Assembly: GCA_001972305.1 (NCBI GenBank) | Contig: BDDD01000045.1 | Location: forward strand, 650,869 to 714,868 | DNA from: Cephalotus follicularis | Lineage: Eukaryota > Streptophyta > Magnoliopsida > Oxalidales > Cephalotaceae | Length of the DNA stretch: 64,000 nucleotides | Direction: 5' to 3' | Shown here: in pieces, positions 36,404 to 47,348 of the stretch | Layout of the letters: each line of letters begins with the position of its first letter | How positions within the stretch are numbered: the stretch's first letter is position 1 | Made by a program: the position numbers and the translations under genes | The notes under the pieces: model-generated | The model's database searches: none | Told to the model about the DNA's origin: nothing | The model's input: only the letters and a program-made list of their open reading frames with translations

Positions 36404-36423
36404 CCCCATCCTTCGGGGTGGGG
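36404..36423 (+). other. GC-rich hairpin in the LTR of element I
   Basis: CCCCATCC, loop TTCG, GGGTGGGG: an eight-pair stem with one G-T wobble and a UUCG-type tetraloop. The right LTR has the same stem with loop TTCA near 42805. Fragment C and element D carry related stems at the same place. Confidence 0.6.
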
Positions 36424-36789
36424 CCGTGTTGTACCTTTGTTTGCGGCATAGGTAGGGCGGCAGGTAGAGTGGACAGAAGGACTGAAGACCCGTTTACCGC
36501 ATGACTACTTGGGTATCGCGAAGCTGATAAAGATATTGTAGTGAAAAGATGGAAATGTATTGCCTTATAATGCTGTTTGGAAGGATTGATAATGTATTGT
36601 AAAAGATTGGTATTGTAAAGGATTTGTATTGTATGGATGGATTTGTATCATTTTTTCCCGCATATTGATATGTATTGCAAAGTTTTAAGTTTTTCCGCAT
36701 TTTTATATTGCTAGTCCCGACCATTGTATTGTGTATTGGATTGAGAGTAATACCACGTGTCCGCCCTGCGGGCACGAGGTGTTACAAAA

Positions 36790-36800
36790 TGGTATCAGAG
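36790..36800 (+). other. Primer-binding site of element I
   Basis: TGGTATCAGAG, followed by AC, matches the complement of the initiator methionine tRNA 3' end over 11 bases, three bases after the LTR. Confidence 0.9.
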
Positions 36801-36973
36801 ACATTGGTCAGCCTGCTAGCTAAGTATATTAATGCGTTGATTGAGATTGACCGAATGGATTTGCATGATATATGTTCTTGCTTATTCATGCCATTGGTTA
36901 TTGGAAAATAGATTGATATTGGAATTGAAAGTGATTGCATCTGATCATCCCGTTGTTGAGCCGTTTCCTAAAG

Positions 36974-38185
36974 TTGCAGCCTCCAGCATCTGTAGGACTT
37001 CCTGATCCTACTCTTGCTGAGTCTTGTCTAACCCAATTGGAGAAGACCTTTGAGGTCATGGGATGTGATGATGAATAGAGATTGGTATTGGCAGTATATA
37101 TGCTCCAAGGAGAAGCTGAGCATTGGTGGGCTATGGTTAATACAGATTGGACAAGGAATGGTTCAGCCCGCTCTTGGGATACATTCAAAAGATAATTCTA
37201 TGCAAGGTACTACCCTCAGGTGGAGATAGACATAAGAGAGATTAAATTTGCTAACTTGGTACAAGGGAGCATGACAGTTGCTGAATATGAGGCGAGGTTC
37301 ACGCAGCTAGCCAGATCCGCCTCGTACTTAGTGGAAAGCCAAGAGCGTCGAGCAAAGAAGTTCCTTCGGGAACTGAGATTGGATTTGAGGAGGCAACTGA
37401 CCCCCTTCGGGTTGACCTCCATATTGGATATTTCTTCCCGAGCTATGCAGCTTGAGGATATTGCAGCTGAGGCTAAACAGATGAGAAATATAGCCCATAG
37501 CAGGCCTACTCCTTCTTCTTGGCTGAGTGGTAGTGACAGTGGCAGTGCTAAATCACAGAAGACCGATAGTAGCCCCTCACCTAGTTCTCAGGGTAGCAAT
37601 CAGGATAGCGGGAATCCATCCCATTATCGGAGAAGAGGCAGATCGAGGAACGCACGCCGAGGAGACTGATCTTTAGCACCTAGTCAGGGTACACCCTCCA
37701 TAATTTCTGGGAGCGATAATCAGAGTGCTACGGTTCCTTGTGTGCATTGACAGAAGACCAACCATACTTCTGAGAATTGTAGATGGTTCTTGGGCCATTG
37801 CTTGGTTTGTGGTGGTCCCGAACACATTACTAGAGATTGTCCTCGGAGTTCTCATCCTAGAGGATTTGATCAGACACAGTGGGCACCGCCTCCACCAGGA
37901 CCGACAGCTAGTGTACCGTATTCTTCCCGTGGGGCTTCGCAGTCCAGGGGGAAGCATCCTATTAGTTCTGCCCCGATGATTCAGGCTAGAGTGTTTGCTT
38001 TGGAACTGAGTGCTGCAGCAGTTGGAGGTACCATTCGACTCTTTCAGCTTCCAGAATGGGTTCTCATTGATCCGGCTTCATACCATTCATTCATTGCATT
38101 GCATTTTGTCTCCCATGTTGGTTTGAGGACTGAGTACCTTTCAGTCCTCCGGGACGACCACCTTTTCGGTATCTTGGCACCTTAG
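36974..38185 (+). pseudogene. gag and protease of element I
   Basis: Gag is read in one frame from LQPPASVGLPDPT at 36974; no start codon region is preserved. The core contains LTQLEKTFEVMGC, GEAEHWWAMVNTDWTRN and, in the open stretch from 37220, GSMTVAEYEARFTQLARSASY. In-frame TAG/TAA/TGA codons occur near 37077, 37192, 37667 and 37748. The zinc knuckle is CLVCGGPEHITRDC at about 37802-37843. Protease follows with WVLIDPASYHSFIA: the active site reads D-P-A instead of D-S-G (Asp codon 38069-38071), so it should be inactive. The protease C-terminal half, including the GMDWL segment, is missing, and the frame ends at 38183-38185. Confidence 0.85.
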
Positions 38186-38382
38186 AGCCATTGTTTGTTC
38201 CGATGATTTTGGCTTTGCATGCGGGCAGATTGTTAAGATAGGGATGCCAGGGGTTTCTGGAACATGTGCTCGATACAGACAGATGGCGGCTAGAACTGGA
38301 AGATATTCCAGTGGTTTGCGAGTTCGGAGATGTTTTTCCTCGGGATTTGACGTCGTTGCCGCCAGACGGAGAGATATAATTT

Positions 38383-39167
38383 GTGATTGATTTGATACCT
38401 GGAACTGCACCGATTCCTCGAGCACCGTATCGAATGGCACCGATAGAATTGAAAGAGTTAAAGATACAGTTACAGAATCTTCTGGACAAAGGTTTTATAA
38501 GACCTAGTGCTACACCCTGGAGAGCACCTGTCCTTTTTGTCAAGAAGAAAGATGGATCGCTCCGTATGTGTATTGACTACCGACAGCTCAATAAACTTAC
38601 AGTGAAGAATAAGTACCCTCTACCGCACATTGATGAGCTGTTCGACCAGCTTAGAGGAGCGACAATGTTTTCTAAGCTCGACCTGAGATCGGGCTACCAC
38701 CAGTTGAAAGTCAGACCGGAGGATGTTCCAAAGATGGCTTTCAGATCGAGATATGGCCATTATGAGTTTTTAGTTATGCCTTTTGGTGTGACTAATGCTC
38801 CTGCGGCTTTCATGGACCTGATGAACCGAGTGTTCAGACAGTATTTGGACCAGTTCATTGTAGTGTTCATTGATGACCTCTTGGTCTATTCCAGGACCAA
38901 TGAGGAGCATGCCCAGCACCTCTACATTGTATTGCAAACTTTGAGGGATCATCGATTGTATGCCAAATTCGACTGTTTCTGGTGACGGTTTATCAGTGGA
39001 CCCATCGAAAGTAGAGGCAGTGAAAGATTGGAAATGACCGATGAATGCTTCCAAAGTTCGCAGCTTCTTGGGTTTAGCAGGGTATTATCGTCGGTTTGTT
39101 GAGGGATTTTCCCGTATTGCTACACCATTGACCAGATTGACATAGAAGAACGCTGCCCTTGTGTGGT
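38383..39167 (+). pseudogene. reverse transcriptase of element I, RNase H missing
   Basis: The open 200-residue stretch holds all polymerase motifs: [47 protein letters not shown] and catalytic [10 protein letters not shown] (about 38863-38892). It shifts frame at about 38980 and continues as SVDPSKVEAV and FLGLAGYYRRFVEGFSRIATPL. At KNAALVW (about 39166) the sequence jumps to QKVVTAIDERLKPDF, which belongs to the linker before integrase. The whole RNase H domain, several hundred bases, is therefore deleted. Confidence 0.9.
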
Positions 39168-40558
39168 AGTGATTACAGAAAGTTGTTACTGCTATTGATG
39201 AAAGATTGAAACCCGATTTCTCCCTATCTACGAATGGGTTATTGACATACAAGAACAGAGTTTGCATTCCAGCCGATAGCAAGTTGAGGGAAGAGCTTCT
39301 TTCTCAAGCTCATAAATCTCATCTCTCTATTCATCCAGGGAGTAGGAAGATGTATCATGACAAAAAACTTAGCTATTGGTGGATTGGCATGAAGAGAGAA
39401 ATCGCAGAGTTTGTATCGAGATGCCTCACTTGTCATTAAGTTAAGGCAGAACACTAGAGACCGGCAGATTTGCTTCAGCCTTTGCTCATTCCTGAGTGGA
39501 AATAGGAGCACATTACCATGGATTTCGTGTCTGGGTTGCCTCTGACTCATGACAGACATGATGGTATATGGGTTGTGGTCGATCGACTCACGAAGTCGGC
39601 CCACTTTCTACCGATTCGGATGACTTATTCTAGAGAAAAGTTGTTCAAATTGTTTATGAAAGAGATTGTTAAAGCACATGGAGCTCCTGTCAGCATTGTT
39701 TCGGACCGAGACTCTCGCTTCACTTCCGGGTTTTGGAGGAAGTTACAGGTAGCTATGGGTACAAAATTGAGTTTCAGCACTGCTTTTCATCCCCAAACGG
39801 ATGGTTTGTCCGAAAGGACCATTCAGACTTTGGAGGACATGCTTCGAGCATGCGTTCTCGACTTTGGAGGTAGTTGGGATGACTACTTACATTTGATTGA
39901 GTTATCATATAACAATAGTTATCACGAGAGCATACATGTGGCTCCCTATGAAGCCCTATATGGAAGAAAGTGCCGATCGCCAGTTTGTTGGGATTAGGTC
40001 AGTGAAAAGAGTATTTTGGGGCCAGAGATTGTACAGATTACAGCAGAGAAAGTGAAATTGATTAGAGACCAATTGATTGTTGCACATAGCAGACAGAAAA
40101 GCTATGCTGATGTTCATCGTAGAGGCTTGTAGTTTAGTGTTGGTGACCATGTTTTCCTCAAAGTGTCGCCCACTAAAGGAGTCACGAGATTTGGGAAGAA
40201 AGGAAAGCTTTCTCCTCGTTTTATTGGACCTTTCGAGGTATTGGATCAGATTGGCCGACTTGCTTACAGGCTTGCCTTGCATCCAACATTGTCGGGAGTG
40301 CATGATGTGTTCCATGTTTCTCAGTTGAGGAGATATGTTCGAGACCCTTCACACATCATTGAGTATGGTCAGATTCAGCTGGAACCTAACTTGTCGTTTA
40401 TCGAGACTCCTATATAGATTGTTGACTGACAGATCAGAGTATTGAGGAACAAGACCATCCCTTTGGTCAGTGTTCTATGGCAGTATCATGGTTCTATGGA
40501 GCGCACCTGGGAGCGCGAGGACGATATGAGAGAGACATATCCTTTCCTATTTGATTGA
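39168..40558 (+). pseudogene. integrase with chromodomain of element I
   Basis: The zinc-binding block is HKSHLSIHP...CLTCH. The core shows all three acidic residues: [21 protein letters not shown] and [14 protein letters not shown]. Following are [32 protein letters not shown] and GPFEVLDQIGRLAYRL. The tail from HDVFHVSQLRRYV to TWEREDDMRETYPFLF is a chromodomain-type C-terminus. Stops are mainly TAA/TAG at former Gln and Trp codons (for example 39437-39439, 39502-39504, 39995-39997). It ends at 40556-40558, 40 bp before the polypurine tract. Confidence 0.9.
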
Positions 40559-40598
40559 TTGATCGATTGACCGATGAATCTGGGGACCAGATTCTTTT

Positions 40599-40611
40599 AA
40601 GGAGGGGAGAA
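40599..40611 (+). other. Polypurine tract of element I
   Basis: AAGGAGGGGAGAA lies directly before the right LTR. Confidence 0.88.
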
Positions 40612-43187
40612 TGTGACGACCTGAATTCCCTTTTGTACTGTTCATGCATACATTGTACCGTATTGGACTGTACTGAATTGTTTTGAATTGAGGTATTCTT
40701 ATACCTATTGATATTGTTTTGGTTAATGTATTGATCACATGCTTGTATAGTCGAGATTTTGGGCTGAGTTTCGGAGAATTGGCCGAACTGACTATATAAG
40801 TCAATTCCTTTGCCATTTTCTCTCATTCCTCACATTTCCCATTCTTCTCCCTTTCTATCTATCCTTCTCTCTCTTCCTCCCAGTTGAGTAGCTGCCATCT
40901 CCCTCTTGCAGCTCCGATTTTTGCTGCTTCATCGACAAGTAGAGATTGCAAGTCTCCTTCTTGCGGATTGAGTGACATAGCAGCCGATTGAGTGATTGGA
41001 AGCTCAACTTTTGAAGCTTAAGTGAAAGGTAGGACTTCTTACCGAATTGACTACTGCTTGTATTGAGTGATTGAATTGAATTGATTGATTGAATTGAATG
41101 TATTGAGTGAAATTGGGGTTTTTAGGGTTTTTAGTAAATCCTTGACCGAATTGTTAATAGAAAGATTGAAATGTTAAATTGAAGGTTGTAATTAGTTTTA
41201 CTAACCTTAAAGACTGATTTTTAACCCTTGGTTTCTTAAATAATGGATTTGATTGGATTTTGGCTTTAAAATTTCTGGTTTTCTGCAGAAAAATCGGCCA
41301 TTCCCAGCAAAGACATCGATCCCCTTGCCCATGGACATCGATGTCTTTCACTTTGGGATGCAGCCTCCTTGATTTTGCAGCAAAGACATCGACGTCTTTG
41401 AAAGGCATCGACGTCTTTTGCTTGAGATGCCTTTCCCCAGAGAAGGCGTCGACGCGAGACATCGATGCGCATTCCCGGGCCATTTTCATTGAAATGCATC
41501 GACGTCTTTGTCCAAGGACATCAACGTCTTCGGCCAAATTGAGAAAGACATCGATATCTTTCAAAGACATCGACGCCTTTCTACCGTTTTCAAAGGCATG
41601 CCCTGATACGCATCGATGTCTTTGGCCAAGGACATCGACGCCTTTCGTGCTGAGTGGAGTTTTTAACTGTTAAAGCTGGTTTTTCAACCCTTTTCACATT
41701 GCCGCTTGACCGGAGCCTCCCTTGAGGTATTCAAGCGTTTAAACCACAGTTTTCAATGGTTTTCAAAGATTGAATTTATAGATAGATAGAGTGACATTTT
41801 GAGCCATAGGTGACGACCCAGTGACTGTCATTGACCAAATAGATGTTCATTTCTATTCTGTCGATTCGATTGTCACCGCCTAGCGGCTATTGATTGTTTG
41901 TTTGAGTCGTAGGTGTTGTTGTGAGTCTAAGTCGGTAAAATGAATGCACGTTCCCATCCCTCCATTAGGCACCACCACATATTGACTTTGCTTCGACGTT
42001 GTATAGATACATTGATGATTGCTTGAGTCATGAGTGTTATTGTGAGTCTAAGTCGGTACGATGGACGCACGTTCCCATTTCTCCATTAGACACCACCACT
42101 TATTGACTTTACTTACATTGTATTGACTTGATTGATTGATTGTATTGTATGGATCCTATAGAGCGACCTTGTGGTTTACGTCGGTATGTTATGTTGACTT
42201 TGTCCACCTATTCTATCGATCGTTTCTTTTATTGTATTGTCGGGCTGACGAGCATGATTGATTGATGATTGACGCTCGCTGAGGGCCGTAGCTCCCTAAC
42301 GGCATCAGTACCTCCCTCATCCGTAGCTCATTGAGATTGTATTGGCCCATCCATAGGCTGAAAGATCTATGCGTTCTAGACCTGATCAGTCTGAGAACCG
42401 TATATAGATCTCCCACCCTTTTTGAAGGACTACCTTCCGTGGGATTGATCACTACTAACCGATTGACATTGTATTGACACCGGTCGTATGCTCTATAGGA
42501 TATTGATTGATTGAGTGGGTGTTTTATACACCACCATTGAATGTCTGATATTGATTGATTGATTGGGTGTTTATACACCACCATTGAGTGTTTTCTATTG
42601 ATTGATTGTTATAGATCCTATCCGTATACTATGTTATGGGCCATTGTCATACGGGTAGTCTGATCGCCAATTGTACATGTACATTTGCCATGTCATGCAT
42701 TGCTATTGTACACCGCACATTGATATTGTATAGATTGTCACCGATATTGCACATTGTACATGCATACATGCTGCATGGGGTTTCTGCTTAGCCAGTGTGG
42801 CTAACCCCATCCTTCAGGGTGGGGCTGTGTTGTACCTTTGTGTGCGGCATAGGTAGGGCGGCAGGTAGCAGTGGACAGAAGGACTGAAGACCCGTTGACC
42901 ACACGACTACTCGGGTATCGCGAAGCTGATAAAGATATTGTAGTGAAAAGATGGAAATGTATTGCATCGTAATGCTGTTTGGAAGGATTGATAATGTATT
43001 GTAAAAGACTGGTATTGTAAAGGATTTGTATTGTATGGATGGATTTGTATCGTTTTTCCCGCATATTGCTATGTATTGCAAAGTTTTAAGGTTTTTCGCA
43101 TTTTTATATTGCTAGTCCCAACCATTGTATTGTGTATTGGATTGAGAGTAATACCACGTGTCCGCCCTGCGGGCGCGGGGTGTTACA
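40612..43187 (+). repeat. Right (3') LTR of element I
   Basis: Complete LTR of 2576 bp from TGTGACGACCTGAATTCC to GGGGTGTTACA. It follows a polypurine tract and ends directly at the host sequence CAACAGCAAATG of element F. Confidence 0.92.
41305..41650. repeat. Palindrome-motif array in the right LTR of element I
   Basis: Counterpart of the array at 34895-35235, with the same order of copies and scattered transitions. Confidence 0.85.
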
Positions 43188-44947
43188 CAACAGCAAATGT
43201 CCGGGGAGACCACCACACCAGCAAATGCCCAAGGAGACCACCACACCAGCAATGCCCGGGGAGACCACCACAACAACAATGCCCGGGAAGAACACCGGAG
43301 CAATAATGCCCGTGCACAAGGAAACGACAACGTTTAACATCAGTAATGCCTGGGATGAACACAAAGGCCCGGGGACAAATGCCAAGCATGGGACAACTAC
43401 CCGAGGTCCCTCCAATGCTCAACTTACACTAAAGAGATGAAATCTCACCCCGGCCCAGTACCCAAGAGATCCACCAGGGCTCACCCGACAAAACGTCTTC
43501 AGGGACCGAGCTGGTCCAAGGTCGGGCGGACAAGCAAAACTAAGGAAAACTCCTTACTCACATACTTCCATAGCTAGAACCACCTCAGCAAACACAAATA
43601 AAAACTCCATTGAAGGTCCATCAACATGGTCATGGGCTAGAGGACTGTAAACATCCTTCATATACACATATAGATACCCACTTCCAGAGCACGGCATGAA
43701 CATCGACAGAAGGGCTACACGAGCACTCCTTCCCTTGCAATCATACGTGTAGTGCACCTCACTACATGAACATCGATCGAGGGGCTACGCAAGCCCACCC
43801 CCGTCGGCAATCACTGCTCAGCCACTACCGAGGAGACACTTCAATTGGTTAATGCTCAATAAGATGCTTGACATGCACTGCTCACCAAGGGACGCCCAAC
43901 GTGAACTACTCTGCAAGGAAAGCTTACTATGCACTAATCAGCAGGGGATATACATCAACTGACTCCTCTGCTAGGACGCACATCGCACTAACTCCCTGAC
44001 AAGAACACGCATCTTACTTGCCCATAACAGTTGTATTCGTCACATAAGATCTGAGGAACCTCTTCTATCCAGAATCTAAATGCTAAAACACAACTCACAA
44101 GCATCTAAACACAAAATGGTTAAGTTAGTATTACCATAAACGAAACCACAGTAAAACGTCACATACCTGGGTCTCTTAAGACAAGCTCTTGCAACGCTTA
44201 CCAGTTCTTTGGAACTCCGAATCCACCGTACCACTGGATCCTTCATATTCCCAGAGCTCGAACAACCCATCTAGAGCTTTAGATCTACCAGCGGATCCAT
44301 GTTTCGCCATCTCAGATGTCAAACACACCAGGGATACCAACTCACTGCTCAGCATACTGAGGGACTCTGAATCCACCATACCACACTCGGGTAGGGACAT
44401 CAAAGACCAGTGAGAATCACCTTCAACCACGTTTGACTACTAAAGAAATGGAGAAGAAGAGAAACAAGACTTGTACAGGAGATGCTCAGTCACGCCAGAA
44501 GTAAGGATCCAACGAAAGAGGAAGCTTGAACCTCACAGGGAGTACTCACAATCACCCAGACAGAGTTCATACCGCTCCTTCCCTTTCTTCCTTCTTCTTC
44601 CTACCTACTTCTCGCACTAACTTCTCTCTTCTTACTTCTCATTGATTTCTTCTTCTCTCTCTACTTCTTCACTAACTTCCTCTTTCTGCCCAAGGCGCCA
44701 GATTATATCACTTGACACACTCTACCTGACCCACGTCTTTTCACATTGGAAACCATTAGCTTCTCTTGTAAGCTTCACATATGGGCTTAGTCAAAATAAA
44801 TGACTCCCCAATAAAGCCACTTTTGGGCCTTAAAAATTGCACAAGAAAGGACGCCCAATAGCTCAAGGAAAATAATAGAACCCAAACCAGGCCTTAACCA
44901 GCAGATGACAAAGAAAATCTTCTGCAAAACCATACCTGGGTATTACA
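43188..44947 (-). repeat. Right (5') LTR of element F, second part
   Basis: After the end of element I the LTR resumes with CAACAGCAAATGTCCGGGG, equivalent to about 29437 of the left LTR, and ends GGTATTACA at 44947. About 300 bp present in the left LTR (29133-29437) are missing between the two parts. Confidence 0.88.
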
Positions 44948-44952
44948 TCTAT

Positions 44953-45911
44953 GGCAGAATCTTGGCTTCTCCAGCTAGAGAAGATCTTCCAGGTCTTGGA
45001 ACATGATGATGACCAAACGTCAGTCTTAGCTGTGCATATGCTACAAGGTGAAGCTAAACATTGGTGGGCTATGATTGACACTGATTGGACAAGGAATGTA
45101 CAGTTCGTTCATGGATCGCTTTTCTGGAAGAGTTCAATTCTTGGTACAAGGGACCATGTCGGTTGCTGAATATGAGTCTAGATTTATACAGTTATTTCGT
45201 TCTGCTTCATATATGGTGGAAGGACAAGAACGGAGGGTGAAAAAATTTCTATGCGATCTAAGGACTGATTTGAGGAGGCAGTTTACTCCTCTGGGTTTGA
45301 CTTCTGCTACAGAGATTGCTAGTAGGCAGCTTGAGGATATTGTAAAGGAGAGTAGACAGATGAGGAACAGAGCTAACATCCATCTATCACCTCCTGCTTG
45401 GTAAGATGGCGGTAGTGGTAGCAACAGTGCCAAGTCACATAAGGCTGGTAGCAGAGGTTCTCCTGGATCACAAAGTGGCAGTGTTTCTAGTGGTGGGAAT
45501 CAGTCATAGTTCTCAAGGAGGAAAGGCCAGTCACGAAATTCCCATTAGAGTAATAGATCTCGAGGACCTAGTCAGAGTAATCCTTCCAGATTCTCCGATG
45601 CAGTTAACCAGGGTTCCCTCTCTTTTTGCATGCATTGCAACAAGTCTAACCACACTTTAGACAATTGCCAATAGTTATTGGGGCTTTGCATGGCTTGCGA
45701 AGCCAATGATCATTTTACCAAAGACTATCCACGGGGTGCTTTTTGTAGGAGATCAACACAGGTTTGTCAGCCTCAGGCACCACATGGGCAGACTTATCAG
45801 GGAGAGGATGACGATACACCTTTAACTTCTTGTGGGACTTCTCAGTCCAAGGGGAAGCAGGTCGTAGGTTCCACCCTGAGCGTACAGGCCAGAGTATTCA
45901 CCATGGATTGA
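44953..45911 (+). pseudogene. gag continuation of element D
   Basis: Immediately after the right copy of TCTAT the frame reads WLLQLEKIFQVLEHDDDQ and GEAKHWWAMIDTDWTRN, the core of chromovirus gag. A deletion and frame change near 45090 remove the usual segment before TMSVAEYESRFIQLFRSASY. The rest is in one frame with several stops. Two Cys/His knuckles are visible: CMHCNKSNHTLDNC (45629-45670) and CMACEANDHFTKDY (about 45688-45729), the latter with its last Cys changed to Tyr. The end, QARVFTMD, leads into protease after a TGA. Confidence 0.8.
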
Positions 45912-46412
45912 GGTGCTGCAACTGGGTCTAACTTAGTCTTTGGAGGTATTCTTCGACTTTTTCAGCATTCAGAATTGGTTCTTATAGATTCGGGCTCATC
46001 CCATTTATACATTGCATCACATTTTGTCCTTATCTTGGGTTTGAGACTTGACTATTTACCTTACCTTATAAAGGTTAGTACACCTCTCGGTGAGTCCTTA
46101 ACCACTTATCGAGTGTGTAGAGACTATTTCTTGAAGATTGACGATCATCGCTTGCGAGCCAACCTTATTGTTCTCCCCATCTATCTGCATACTCGATTGT
46201 TATTGAAAGGTGGTGACCTTTTGTTTGCCTGGTCAATTACCTTTCCAGTTTATTACTAACCTTTCCAGTTTGTTGGGACCTTGGAGCCACATGCTACACT
46301 AGTGATTATAGCACTACATGCAAACAAGCTACTGAGATAGGGTTGCCAAGGATACATAGCACATGTGATCCACAGTGGCAAATGGCAACCAAGCTTTGAG
46401 GATATTCCAATG
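45912..46412 (+). pseudogene. protease remnant of element D
   Basis: The active site is intact as LVLIDSGSSHLYIA (Asp codon at 45987-45989). It is followed by STPLGESLTTYRVCRD and LRANLIVL, typical of chromovirus protease. The frame then degenerates (stops at about 46257) before the conserved DVILGMDWL segment. Among the three chromoviruses here, this is the only one that retains the D-S-G triad. Confidence 0.75.
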
Positions 46413-47348
46413 GTATGTGAGTTTAGAAATGTTTTTCCTTAAGACTTGACATCATTACCACCTAGCCGGGAGATGGAGTTTGTTATTGACCAGTTCCAAT
46501 GTGCTACAGTGTTTTCTAAACTCAATTTGAGATTGGGTTATCACCAACTGAGAGTCAAACAGTCAGATATTGGTAAGAGTGGTTTCAGATCTAGATATAG
46601 CCATTATGAGTTTCTAGTTATGCCTTTTGGCGGGACTAATGCACCTACCGCCTTCATGGACTTGATGAACCGAGTGTTCAACCCTTACTTGGATCAGTTC
46701 ATAGTAGTCTTCATTGATGACTTCCTAGTTTATTCTAAGACCGAGGAGGAGCATGCCTAGCACCTTTATACAGTGTTGCAGGCTTTGAGAGATCATCGCC
46801 TGTATGCCAAGTTCACAAGTGTGAATTTTGGCTATCGAAGCTTACTTTTCTTGGGCATATCATATCCATTAGTGGTTTATTAAGGGATCTATCAAAGATA
46901 GAAGTAGTGAAATATTGGAAATGGATAGAGAATGTTTCTAAAGTCCATAGTTTCTTGGGACTAGTGAGTTACTACAGCAGATTCATCGAGTGTTTTTCAC
47001 GGATTGCCACACCGTTGAGAACTAAATGAGCGATTGATTTCTGCTCCTATCTTGGCTTTACCTTATGGGAATGAAGACTTCATGGTTTATACAGATGCTT
47101 CAGGGAAAGGACTTGGATATGTTCTTATGTAGTATGAAAAAGTGATAGCTTATGCGTCTAGGAAGATCAAACCCCATGAAGAGAACTACCCGGTGTACGA
47201 TCTTGAGTTGGCTGCCATCATCTTTGCTCTTCGCAAATGGCGTCACTACCTTTATAACACCAAGTTTGTAGTCTTCATGGACCATAAGAGTCTGAAGCAC
47301 CTCTTCTCATAGAAAGAGTTGAACATGAGACAAATGAGATGATTTGAG
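46413..47348 (+). pseudogene. reverse transcriptase and partial RNase H of element D
   Basis: REMEFVID runs directly into [19 protein letters not shown]. Compared with element I, about 85 residues of the fingers and palm (including the [12 protein letters not shown] and CIDYRQLN segments) are missing in frame at about 46485-46490. The rest is well kept: [14 protein letters not shown], and catalytic [12 protein letters not shown]. After frame changes, RNase H begins with [14 protein letters not shown] and [16 protein letters not shown]. It ends at NMRQMR-stop-FE, where copia element G starts. The deletion alone would abolish polymerase function. Confidence 0.85.

Larger units (their letters stand above)
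34501..36786 (+). repeat. Left (5') LTR of element I, 5' truncated
   Basis: It starts in mid-LTR at TTTTTGCTGCTTCATCGAC, equivalent to about 40918 in the right LTR, and ends CGAGGTGTTACA before the primer site. It holds an array of ACATCGATGTCTTT motifs (34895-35235) and a GC-rich hairpin at 36404-36423. Confidence 0.9.
34501..43187 (+). mobile_element. Element I: Tekay-type chromovirus inside element F, left LTR truncated
   Basis: LTRs at 34501-36786 and 40612-43187 flank gag, protease, reverse transcriptase, integrase and chromodomain on the plus strand. A full tRNA-Met type primer site and a polypurine tract are present. The left LTR lacks about the first 303 bp of the right one, and the host LTR lacks about 300 bp at the same place, so one deletion probably took both and with them the left target-site copy. 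RNase H is missing. LTR differences (about five in 170 bases) are fewer than in element F, as expected for the inner layer. Confidence 0.92.
27822..44947 (-). mobile_element. Element F: non-autonomous LTR element (LARD-like), split by element I
   Basis: LTRs at 27822-31199 and 33221-44947 (the latter interrupted at 34501-43187) flank only 2.0 kb of sequence without a recognisable coding domain. The outer flanks carry a 5-bp duplication TCTAT at 27817-27821 and 44948-44952, exactly where gag of element D is cut. Minus orientation follows from a purine tract beside the left LTR and a degenerate tRNA-Met primer site beside the right one. Long LTRs with a short non-coding interior fit the LARD concept: such elements depend on proteins of autonomous relatives, here probably a Ty3 element. 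Confidence 0.88.
14695..47348 (+). mobile_element. Element D: old Tekay-like Ty3 chromovirus hosting elements E and F
   Basis: The pieces, read in order on the plus strand, form one element: LTR 14695-17018, continued at 27082-27423; primer site 27426-27436; gag start 27531-27816, continued at 44953; protease and reverse transcriptase to about 47030; RNase H to 47348. Element E interrupts the LTR and element F interrupts gag, each flanked by a 5-bp duplication. Integrase, chromodomain and 3' LTR are not in the window. At 47348 the sequence passes into copia element G. The many stops fit its position as the oldest layer. Confidence 0.85.

Noticed and set aside
38091..38543. Minus-strand frame of 150 codons
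   Set aside because: Shadow of the protease and reverse transcriptase coding strand of element I.
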